From Planctomycetes bacterium UBA4800 (GTDB lineage Bacteria > Planctomycetota > UBA8108 > UBA8890 > UBA8898), in contig DHGK01000126.1 in assembly GCA_002402755.1 (NCBI GenBank), positions 9,166 to 30,700 on the forward strand: 21,535 bases of DNA. Reading direction: 5' to 3'. Of the stretch, positions 8,533-15,352 are shown one piece after another. Within the stretch, counting starts at the first letter, position 1. Every line of letters begins with the position of its first letter. Both the position numbers and the translations under genes were made by a program. A model generated the notes under the pieces. It searched no databases. It worked only from the letters and a program-made list of their open reading frames with translations, and was not told the DNA's origin.

Positions 8533-10995
8533 ATGAGCGCATTCACGTGCGTGTGCGCCATGCTGCTTGACGCGGCGATCATCGGCGCGGCGGAGGAGCC
8601 GCCCGCGCCCGCGGCGCCGGCCGCGCCCGCGACGGCCGAGGTTCCCGCGGCGCCCGATGCTCCCGCGACGCCTGAAGTCCCGGCGGCGCCCGAAGCCCCC
8701 GTTGCGCCGGTCGTGCCCGCGGCGCCGGCTCCGCCCGCGGGTTCCGAGGCGGCGGCCGGCGGAGAGCCCGCCCCGCAGCCCGGCGCGGAGAACGGCATCT
8801 GGCTCAACTTCAAGGATGCGCCCATCGACACCGTGCTCGCGCATCTCTCGGAGGTCGCGGGCCTCATCATCGTGACCAAAGAAGACGGCTTCAAGGGCCG
8901 CGTGACCGTGCAGAACAGGCAGCGGCTCGAGGTCGACGAGGCCCTGAGCGTGGTCAACAGCGTGCTCAGGCAGGAGGGCTTCGCGGCCATTCGTGTCGGG
9001 CGGACGCTCACCGTGGTGAAGCTCTCGGAGGCCGCCAAGGCCAACACCCCCGTGCGCGTCGGATCGGACCCGGCGGGCATTCCCGAGACGCTCGATGTGA
9101 TCACCCAGGTGATGCCGCTCAGGCGCGTCGAGGCGCGGCAGTTGCTCCAGGACCTCAGGGCGCTCTTCAGCGAGGAGACGAACGTCGCGGCCAACCAGGT
9201 TGCCAATGCGCTCATCATCACCGATGCATCGGTCAATATCCGGAGAATCGCGCAGGTCGTCTGGGCCCTGGATAGCGCCGATCCGTCGACGGCGAGCGTG
9301 GAGGTCTTCCCGCTCAAGTACGCGGAGGCGACCGATGCGGCGCGCCTCGTCAACCAGATCTTCCAGACGACCGCGACCTCCGGCCGATCGTCGGATCGCG
9401 GCTTCACCCCCTTCTTCCAGCGGGGCGGACCGGGCGGTCCTTTCGGCGGCCCCGGCGGGCCGGGCGGAGCGGGCGGCACGGGCGGCACGGGATCGTCCGG
9501 CTCCGGCCAGGCGGCATCGCGCATTCAGGTCAACGCCTCGGCCGACGAGCGCACGAACACGGTGGTCGTGAGCGGCCCGCCCGAAACGCTCAAGGTGGTG
9601 GGACAGGTCCTCAAGGATCTCGATTCGAACCCCGCCTCCAAGCAGGAGGTCTTCTTCTACCGGGTGCGGAACGGCCAGGCCATCCAGATCGAGACCGTGC
9701 TCAACAACCTCTTCGGCACGGGAAGCACGTCGTCGCGCAGCCGAACGCAATCGGGCACGCGCGGCACGAGCACGACGTCCGGCGGGCGTTCGTCGGGCGC
9801 GCTGCGCACCAGCGGCGGCGGCCGGGGCGGGTCGGACATGGGCGGCGGCATGGCGGACGCGGGCGGCGGTCGGGGCGGCGGCATGGCCCAGGCCGGCGGC
9901 TCCGGCCAGGGCGGCTTCGGCGCCGCGGGGCGCGGGGCGGGCGGCAGGCTCTCGTCGCAAAGCATGGAGTCGGCATCGGAGCTCTACGGGCAGGTCTACG
10001 CCGTCGCCGACGAGGACACCAACGCGCTCCTCGTCACGAGCCCGTCGGGCGCCGTCGAGATCGTCAAGGGCATCATCAAGGAGCTGGACACTCCGGTGCC
10101 CCAGGTGCTGATCAAGGTGCTGATCGCGGAGGTGACGCACACCGACGAGCTCGACATAGGAAACGAGTTCTCGCTGCTGGAGTTCCTGGCCAAGAACGAC
10201 ATGAGCCTCTTCACCGATTTCGGCATCGCCTCGCAGCCGTACGGCATGGTGTACAAGTACATCAACAAGGACGCCGAGACCACGCTCAGGATGCTCGCCA
10301 AGGACAGCAAGCTCGAGGTGCTCTCGCGGCCGTACATCCTGGCGAGCGACAACCAGGAGGCGAGCATCACCGTGGGGCAGGAGGTGCCGTTCATCACCAA
10401 CACGCGCCAGACATCCAACGACGCCACGATCAACACGATCGAGTACCAGGACGTCGGCATCATCCTCAACGTGACGCCGCACACGAACCCGGACGGCATC
10501 GTGACGCTCGATGTCGAGCCCGAGATCTCCGCCATCAGCGGCGACACGGTGCCGATCTCCGAGACCGTCAACGCGCCGGTCATCGCCAAGCGCTCGGCGC
10601 TCTCGCGCCTCGCCATCCCCGACGGCCACACGGTCGTCATCGGCGGGCTCATGGAGGACAGCGTGACCGAGACGTTCTCCAAGGTGCCGCTCCTGGGCGA
10701 TATTCCGCTCCTGGGCTGGCTTTTCGGCCGCATGGAGCGGAAGAAGTCCAAGACCGAGCTCCTGATCTTCCTGACGCCGCACGTGGCGAAGGATCCGTAC
10801 GTCCTGAGACGCATGTCGGAGAGGGAGAAGGAGCGCATCACGATCGTCGACAGGGCGATTCACGAGGGCGTGTTCGACAGCCACATCGAGGGCATGCAGG
10901 GCGTCAATCCGCCGTCCGAGCCGCCCGAGGCCGCCGGGGAGGACGGGATCAAGACGTTCGATCTGCCCGAGAAGCACGCGGAGAACGGCCGATGA
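8533..10995 (+). CDS. gspD: T2SS outer-membrane secretin GspD
   Basis: Forms the outer-membrane channel of the T2SS. 820 residues. A short hydrophobic N-terminus with no basic residues (MSAFTCVCAMLLDAAIIGAA) is the likely signal peptide, followed by a Pro/Ala/Glu-rich linker to about residue 85. An N0/STN-like domain follows (IWLNFKDAPIDTVLAHLSE), then N1-N3 repeats (PLRRVEARQLLQDLRALF; VFPLKYAEATDAARLVNQIF; YRVRNGQAIQIETVLNNLFG). The secretin core ends in VPLLGDIPLLGWLF (718-731), the family hallmark. Two Gly-rich insertions lie at about 297-326 and 396-476. GspD rather than PilQ because of the N0-N3 layout and pseudopilin neighbours. The stop overlaps the next gene. Confidence 0.96.
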   Translation: MSAFTCVCAMLLDAAIIGAAEEPPAPAAPAAPATAEVPAAPDAPATPEVPAAPEAPVAPVVPAAPAPPAGSEAAAGGEPAPQPGAENGIWLNFKDAPIDTVLAHLSEVAGLIIVTKEDGFKGRVTVQNRQRLEVDEALSVVNSVLRQEGFAAIRVGRTLTVVKLSEAAKANTPVRVGSDPAGIPETLDVITQVMPLRRVEARQLLQDLRALFSEETNVAANQVANALIITDASVNIRRIAQVVWALDSADPSTASVEVFPLKYAEATDAARLVNQIFQTTATSGRSSDRGFTPFFQRGGPGGPFGGPGGPGGAGGTGGTGSSGSGQAASRIQVNASADERTNTVVVSGPPETLKVVGQVLKDLDSNPASKQEVFFYRVRNGQAIQIETVLNNLFGTGSTSSRSRTQSGTRGTSTTSGGRSSGALRTSGGGRGGSDMGGGMADAGGGRGGGMAQAGGSGQGGFGAAGRGAGGRLSSQSMESASELYGQVYAVADEDTNALLVTSPSGAVEIVKGIIKELDTPVPQVLIKVLIAEVTHTDELDIGNEFSLLEFLAKNDMSLFTDFGIASQPYGMVYKYINKDAETTLRMLAKDSKLEVLSRPYILASDNQEASITVGQEVPFITNTRQTSNDATINTIEYQDVGIILNVTPHTNPDGIVTLDVEPEISAISGDTVPISETVNAPVIAKRSALSRLAIPDGHTVVIGGLMEDSVTETFSKVPLLGDIPLLGWLFGRMERKKSKTELLIFLTPHVAKDPYVLRRMSEREKERITIVDRAIHEGVFDSHIEGMQGVNPPSEPPEAAGEDGIKTFDLPEKHAENGR

Positions 10996-11450
10996 AGGGC
11001 GCGCGGCGGTCGCTGCGCCGATGCGGAGGGGCGTTCGCGTGTCTCCTCGCGCTCGGCTGCGTGTCCGTGCCGCCGGGCACGGCGCACGAGACGATCGACG
11101 ATCCCGCGGCCGAGCGGTTGCACCGCCTCTGCGAGCACGTTGTCCTGTACTACGCGGCGCAGCAGGCGCTCCCGCCCGATGCGGACGCGCTGCGAGAGGC
11201 GTTCGGCGCGGCGCTTCCGCCGTGCACGTCGCCTCGTTCCGGAGAAGACTACTCTTTTCCGCCCGGGGCGGTCGCGATCGCCGGCCGTCCCGGGCGACTC
11301 TTGCTGTACGACCCCGCGCCCGCGATGATCGGCGGCCGGCGGTGCCTCTGGGGCATTCTGGTCAGCGAGTCGCCCGGGATGCACGGCCTCGTCACCCAGG
11401 TCGTACCGCTCGGGGAGCGGGAGGTCGCCGAGGCGCTGCGGGTGCGCTGA
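10992..11450 (+). CDS. Putative lipoprotein coupled to gspD
   Basis: 152 residues, not a family I recognise. The start codon overlaps the gspD stop (ATGA), so the two are probably made in a fixed ratio. The Arg-rich N-terminus and hydrophobic stretch end in LLALGC, an imperfect lipobox with the acylated Cys at residue 23. Residues ~40-70 (ERLHRLCEHVVLYYAAQQ, then LPPDADALREAFG) loosely resemble the post-helix part of GspG-like proteins. The rest is a small beta-rich domain (LLLYDPAPAMIGGRRCLWG). Being a small lipoprotein beside a secretin suggests a pilotin-like role in GspD targeting; that is inference only. It is the last gene of the operon. Confidence 0.7.
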   Translation: MKGARRSLRRCGGAFACLLALGCVSVPPGTAHETIDDPAAERLHRLCEHVVLYYAAQQALPPDADALREAFGAALPPCTSPRSGEDYSFPPGAVAIAGRPGRLLLYDPAPAMIGGRRCLWGILVSESPGMHGLVTQVVPLGEREVAEALRVR

Positions 11451-11466
11451 ACGCGGCGCACGCGCC

Positions 11467-11485
11467 CCGCGTCGACGGGACGCGG
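11467..11485 (+). terminator. Candidate hairpin terminator at end of gsp operon
   Basis: A 7-bp perfect stem (CCGCGTC / GACGCGG) with a 5-base loop lies 17 bases after the lipoprotein stop, between convergent genes. It has no T run on either side, so it may be a weak or bidirectional stop signal. Confidence 0.35.
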
Positions 11486-11505
11486 CGCCGCAGCCTCGGG
11501 TGCGA

Positions 11506-12723
11506 TTACCGCGCCGCGAAGGCGTTCTTGATCTCCTCGATGCCGACTCCCAGCGCCTTGCGGGCGATCGCATCGAGGGCGTCCTCGGGCCCCTGGAAGT
11601 GCATGGTCGTATGCACGTGGGCCAGGGTCGCTCCCGGCGCGAGCGCGGCGCCGGGCGAGGAGGACTCGATCTCGTAGAACGGCCCGAGCGGCTTGGCGCC
11701 CGGTGCGGGAGGCCCGTCGTTGTAGCTGTTGACGACGTCGCCGGCGAACGGCTCCTTCTGGATCTCCCACATGGAGTTCACGTAGTCGGCCGCGCCCTCG
11801 GGGATCGTCAGGTGGACGATCGTCAGGACGCCGTTCGCGGCGTCGTAGCTGCCGGCGAAGGGCTTGGCGCGCCGCGGGGAGATGCCGATCTTGCTCCGGT
11901 ACTTGCCGTCGCCGCTGAAGAAGAGCACGCCGTCCTTGACGATCAGGCGGTCGGGCGGCACCTTGCCGAAGTAGGCGTCGTTGACGGCGGGCCCGAGCTC
12001 CGACTCGGGCCCCTTGTTGAAGGGGATCACGATCGTCGTCGCCGGCGACGGGTTGAACATCCCGAGGATCCAGATCGACAGGAGGCCCGTCTCCTTCGTC
12101 CACGCCGCCGCGCCCTTGTTGGTGATCCTGTTGTCCGAGCAGTAGGCCACGGTTGCGATGCCCGCGGGCACCGGCAGGCCCAGCGCCGCGACGGCATCCG
12201 CCTCCAGGACGCGCACCTCGCGGTTGAGCTCGAGGTTGAACTCGGTTCCCGAGTAGTTGACGAGCTGCATGGCCTTCCGGAAGTGCATCCGGCCGCTATC
12301 CTTCGCGACCACATCGTACGGCCCCTCGTTGATCGGCGGCGGCGTGAACCAGTGCGCGAGGTCGAAGGGGTCGCCCTTTGTGAAGAAGATGGAGAACTGG
12401 CCGCCCTCGGGGCCGAGCCAGAAGCGATCCTCGCCGCCGAAGGCGTTGATGTGGAGGTTGTTCTCGCCCGATGCGATCAGCTCGCGGTTGATCCAGCCGA
12501 AGCTCAGGCCGTCGGGGCCGGCGGCGGTGCTCGTCATGACGCGGCCCTGGAGATCGGGGTTGACGGCCACCCGGGCTTCGCCGTCGCGGCCGGCCAGCAC
12601 CACGACCTTGGTATGGGCCTTGAGAAACTCCAGGTCGTCCTTGAAGAGGATGCGCGCGGGCGACTGGGCGCAGCCCGCGGCGAGCGCGCAGAGCAGACAC
12701 AGCGATGCAAGACCGTAACTCAT
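11506..12723 (-). CDS. DUF6786-like lipoprotein (mutarotase-like fold)
   Basis: 405 residues. The ATG at 12723 is preceded by AAGGAGG and a good promoter; the frame is open upstream only through repeat DNA. The signal peptide ends in LAAGC, a clean lipobox with Cys18. The body resembles DUF6786-type proteins, in which I expect a galactose mutarotase-like beta sandwich: VNPDLQGRVMTSTA, LSFGWINRELI, NAFGGEDRFWLGPEGGQF and a C-terminal NSYNDGPP followed by ATLAHVHTTMHFQG. The function of that family is unknown to me; carbohydrate binding is only suggested by the fold. It converges on the gsp operon and diverges from the SDR gene. The family name is from memory. Confidence 0.8.
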   Translation of the reverse strand: MSYGLASLCLLCALAAGCAQSPARILFKDDLEFLKAHTKVVVLAGRDGEARVAVNPDLQGRVMTSTAAGPDGLSFGWINRELIASGENNLHINAFGGEDRFWLGPEGGQFSIFFTKGDPFDLAHWFTPPPINEGPYDVVAKDSGRMHFRKAMQLVNYSGTEFNLELNREVRVLEADAVAALGLPVPAGIATVAYCSDNRITNKGAAAWTKETGLLSIWILGMFNPSPATTIVIPFNKGPESELGPAVNDAYFGKVPPDRLIVKDGVLFFSGDGKYRSKIGISPRRAKPFAGSYDAANGVLTIVHLTIPEGAADYVNSMWEIQKEPFAGDVVNSYNDGPPAPGAKPLGPFYEIESSSPGAALAPGATLAHVHTTMHFQGPEDALDAIARKALGVGIEEIKNAFAAR

Positions 12724-12760
12724 GGGGCCTCCTTCAGTTTCGGTTCGACTGCGGACGGCG

Positions 12761-12789
12761 ATTCTAATCCGCGCCCGGCCGTTCGGCAA
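12761..12789 (-). promoter_or_regulatory. Sigma-70-like promoter of the DUF6786-like gene
   Basis: On the minus strand, TTGCCG (12784-12789) and TAGAAT (12761-12766) are separated by exactly 17 bases. The -10 lies about 37 bases before the ATG, and AAGGAGG precedes the start. An AT-rich hexamer stands out in this GC-rich DNA. Confidence 0.6.
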
Positions 12790-12840
12790 GGCCGCGGCGG
12801 CCCGCGTGAGACCGGTCGCGGACGGCCGCGCGAAGGAAGA

Positions 12841-13211
12841 CGAGAGAGCCACGAAGAGTATCGGGTGCATTCCGAGCGCGCGGCGAGTCACCGCCGGTCC
12901 TTGGTGTCTTGGTGTCTTTGTGGCATCGTCCTTCCTTCTTCCCGGATGTGGGGGCAGCTCCGCGAATGGAGGACGAGATAGCCACAAAGACACGAAGGCA
13001 CGAAGGGGTCTCGGGTGCAACCCGAGCGCGCGGTAATTCACCGCTGATGCTTAGTGTCTTCGTGTCTTTGTGGCATCGTCCTTCCTTCATCCCCGGATGT
13101 GGGGGCAGCCGCGCGAATGGAGAACGAGAGAGCCACGAAGACACGAAGGCACGAAGAGGCTTCGGTTGATTTCGAACGCGCGGCGACTCACCGCTGATCC
13201 TTGGCGTCTCT
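12841..13211. repeat. Three tandem palindromic repeats (family A)
   Basis: Units start at 12841 (133 bp), 12974 (151 bp) and 13125 (about 87 bp, truncated). Each begins CGAGAnAGCCAC; the first two end in a shared block around GGATGTGGGGGCAG and CGCGAATGGA. In unit 2 the arms GCCACAAAGACACGAAG (12981-12997) and CTTCGTGTCTTTGTGGC (13058-13074) are a perfect 17-bp inverted repeat 60 bp apart. Unit 1 has lost most of its left arm, and unit 3 ends within its right arm. The rest of the 670-bp gap (12724-13393) holds the two flanking promoters and no gene. Confidence 0.9.
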
Positions 13212-13308
13212 CGCACAAGACGCCTGTCCGCCTGCGCGAACGCGGTGAGGAACGCATGGACGGTTGCCCGGAGAGAACGCCGCAGGGCCGCCGGGCGGCG
13301 GAGGGCGC

Positions 13309-13337
13309 TTGCGGCCCGGCCGCCCCGTGAGTAGAGT
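13309..13337 (+). promoter_or_regulatory. Candidate promoter of the SDR gene
   Basis: TTGCGG (13309-13314), a 17-base spacer, then TAGAGT (13332-13337), about 57 bases before the ATG at 13394. Each hexamer matches the sigma-70 consensus at four positions. Confidence 0.4.
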
Positions 13338-13381
13338 GAAGAAGAGCGCCTTCCGGCGCATCGGTGAACGGCGATCGGCGC

Positions 13382-13390
13382 GAGGAGGAG
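13382..13390 (+). promoter_or_regulatory. Ribosome binding site of the SDR gene
   Basis: GAGGAGGAG ends 3 bases before the ATG at 13394, with an internal GGAGG at 13385-13389 at normal spacing. It supports this ATG over the in-frame GTG at 13364. Confidence 0.65.
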
Positions 13391-13393
13391 CGC

Positions 13394-14107
13394 ATGGAAC
13401 CGCTGCGTGACACGACCATGTTCCTGACCGGCGCGACGCGCGGCATAGGCCGCGCCATCGCGCTGCGCGTCGCGCGCGACGGGGCGCGCCTCGCCCTGTG
13501 CGGGCGCGACGCGGCCGCGCTCCGCGATGTCGCCGATGCGGTACGCGCCGCGGGGGCGCCCGAGCCCTTTGCGCAGCCCTTCGATCTGGCCGATGCTGCG
13601 GCGGTCGAGGCCTTCTATCGCGCGGCGCGCGAGCGGCTCGGCCCGCCTGCCATCCTGATCAACAACGCGGGGTACAACGCGCGCAAGGCGCCGCTCTGGG
13701 ATGTCGCGCCCGGCGAGTTCGACCGCATGCTGGCCGTGAACCTCAGGGCGCCCTTTCTTCTCATGCGCGCGGCGTTTCCGGACATGCGGGCGCGCGGGGG
13801 CGGCCACGTCGTCAACATCCTCTCGACGGTGTGCCATTTCGACAACGAGGCCATGGGCGTCTACACGGCGGCGAAGAAGGGCCTCATGGGCCTGACCGAC
13901 GTGTTCAGGAAGGAGGCGCGGCCCTTCAACATCCGCGTGTCGTCCATCTATCCCGGCGGCACGGACACGGCCTTCAGGCCCTCGCCGCGACCCGACTACC
14001 TGAAGCCCGAGAGCGTGGCCGATGCCGTGTATGCGGTGCTGGCACTGCCCGCCGAGCTCGCCGTGCACCACATGACGTTCCGGCCGATGGTCGAGACGAA
14101 TTTCTGA
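13394..14107 (+). CDS. Short-chain dehydrogenase/reductase (SDR)
   Basis: Cytoplasmic NAD(P)-dependent oxidoreductase of the classical SDR family, 237 residues. Seen: the cofactor motif TGATRGIG (12-19), NNAG (90-93), catalytic Ser144, and YTAAK with Tyr157 and Lys161. Arg after the second strand (LALCGRD) suggests NADP(H) preference. IYPGGTDTAF is the usual PG segment after the active site. The substrate cannot be told: FabG-like ketoacyl reductases and sugar or alcohol dehydrogenases look alike here. The hydrolase gene follows after 15 bp with its own ribosome site, so the two are probably co-transcribed. Confidence 0.92.
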   Translation: MEPLRDTTMFLTGATRGIGRAIALRVARDGARLALCGRDAAALRDVADAVRAAGAPEPFAQPFDLADAAAVEAFYRAARERLGPPAILINNAGYNARKAPLWDVAPGEFDRMLAVNLRAPFLLMRAAFPDMRARGGGHVVNILSTVCHFDNEAMGVYTAAKKGLMGLTDVFRKEARPFNIRVSSIYPGGTDTAFRPSPRPDYLKPESVADAVYAVLALPAELAVHHMTFRPMVETNF

Positions 14108-14122
14108 AACGAGGAGCGGCCG

Positions 14123-14995
14123 ATGCGACTCACCAGGCGATCATGTACCGCGGCGCTCGTTGCGTGGCTGTGCGCGCCGGCGCCCTGCGCGGAGGACCGC
14201 GGCGCGGACGTCGCCGACATTCCCTCGAAGGAGATCGAGCTGGCGGTGCGGGCGAAGGACGCGCCGGAGGCGAAGGACGCGGCGAAACGGACCTACTTCC
14301 TCATCGAGCCCCGCGCGAACGCCCGGAAGCCGGCGAAGGGCTACGCGCTCCTCGTCGTCCTGCCCGGCGGCGACGGGAGCCGCGCGTTCCATCCCTTCGT
14401 CAAGCGCATCTTCAAGCATGTGCTCGGCCCGGACTTCGCGGCGGCGCAGCCCGTGGCGGCGCCGCTCGCGATCACGGCGCAGATCGTGTGGCCCACGGCG
14501 AGGACGCCGGGCCTGTACGGCGCGCCCGCGACGGAGGATTTCGTCGAGGCGGTGATCGCCGACGCGGCCGCGCGCCTGCCGATCGACCGCACGCGCGTCT
14601 ACGTCATGGCGTGGTCGTCGAGCGGCCCGGCCGCCTACGCGATCTCGCTCCGGAAGGAGAAAGCCGCGACGGGCTTCTTCATAAGCATGTCGTGGTTCCG
14701 CCCGGCGGGCTTGCCGCCGCTCGAAGGGGCCAAGGGCGAAGCCTACGTCATCGAGCACTCGCCCGGCGACAAGGTGTGCCCCTTCGCGATGGCCAAGGAC
14801 GCCGAGCAGCGCTTGACGGCGGCGGGGGCCAAGGTGAAGTTCGTCCAGACCTCGGGCGACCACGGCTGGTCGGGGGACGTGTACGGGCGGATGCGCGCGG
14901 GCATCGCGTGGCTGGAGAAGAACCGTTCCGTGCCGGCCGCGGGCGAGGAGAAGAAGGGCGGGGGCGAGGGGAAGAAGAAGGCCGCCGAGAAGTAA
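14123..14995 (+). CDS. Secreted alpha/beta hydrolase (esterase-like)
   Basis: 290 residues. The signal peptide MRLTRRSCTAALVAWLCAPAPCA is predicted to be cleaved before ED. An alpha/beta-hydrolase core follows (YALLVVLPGGDGSR, the strand and oxyanion region). The nucleophile elbow is MAWSSSGPAAY with Ser166; the usual Gly two positions before it is Trp164. Asp216 (SPGDKVCPF) and His247 (SGDHGWSG) complete a Ser-Asp-His triad in the order of esterase/PHB-depolymerase-like enzymes. The C-terminus is a Lys/Gly-rich tail (EEKKGGGEGKKKAAEK). GAGGAG lies just upstream of the ATG. The stop codon falls inside the first bases of a dispersed repeat, so the tail may be recent. Substrate unknown. Confidence 0.85.
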   Translation: MRLTRRSCTAALVAWLCAPAPCAEDRGADVADIPSKEIELAVRAKDAPEAKDAAKRTYFLIEPRANARKPAKGYALLVVLPGGDGSRAFHPFVKRIFKHVLGPDFAAAQPVAAPLAITAQIVWPTARTPGLYGAPATEDFVEAVIADAAARLPIDRTRVYVMAWSSSGPAAYAISLRKEKAATGFFISMSWFRPAGLPPLEGAKGEAYVIEHSPGDKVCPFAMAKDAEQRLTAAGAKVKFVQTSGDHGWSGDVYGRMRAGIAWLEKNRSVPAAGEEKKGGGEGKKKAAEK

Positions 14996-15296
14996 CCGTT
15001 CACGGTTCTCTCGCCGTGCTCGGATCCACAGACAGATGGCATCTGACGGAGAAGAAACCACAGAGGCACGGAGAGCACAGAGAAGGACGGAGAGAGACCG
15101 AATCGCAATGGACTTGCGCCCGCACCTCGTCTCACGTTCCCGTCTCTGTGCCCTCCGTCTTCTCTGTGGTGAATCGGAAAGAGCACCACGAAGAACGCCG
15201 GAATGTGATGTGCTGAAAGCGGAGATTCGCGCGTTCGGGAGGCCCTGTGAACGGTCACGCGTTCGGATGGAGACGGAGAGAACCCGTGAACGATCG
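14992..15296. repeat. Dispersed repeat, family B, with inverted termini
   Basis: Bases 14992-15169 match 21369-21535 over most of their length. The left end has a small conserved hairpin (CACGG 15001-15005, CCGTG 15014-15018). Inside, CCACAGAGGCACGGAG is mirrored by CTCCGTCTTCTCTGTGG. The right end (about 15273-15296) carries GGAGAGAACCCGTGAACG, an inverted, slightly altered copy of the left end, so the ~305-bp unit looks MITE-like. It lies between convergent genes. Apart from this, 14996-15352 holds no gene. Confidence 0.8.
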
Positions 15297-15352
15297 CGTG
15301 GCAGCGTTCTCGTGCGCAGACGTTCGGCGTGGTCGATGCCCGCGGCGGCCGC

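Noticed and set aside
7246..10977. A 1243-residue open frame on the minus strand across gspM to gspD
   Set aside because: GC-rich codon use keeps the antisense frame open. Its translation is His/Arg/Asp-rich with no domain, and it lies opposite well-recognised genes.
1..11450. Type IV pilus rather than T2SS
   Set aside because: GspG with its calcium loop, a HhH-containing GspK, a GspL fusion and an N0-N3 secretin mark a T2SS; no PilA, PilT or AMIN-type PilQ is seen.
12909..13169. Small open frames across the tandem repeats (containing TKTRRHEG-like sequence)
   Set aside because: They are translations of family A palindromes, common spurious gene calls in such repeats, without start signals.
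12841..13211. CRISPR array
   Set aside because: The units are 133-151 bp with inverted arms and related centres, not short repeats with unique spacers, and no cas gene is near.
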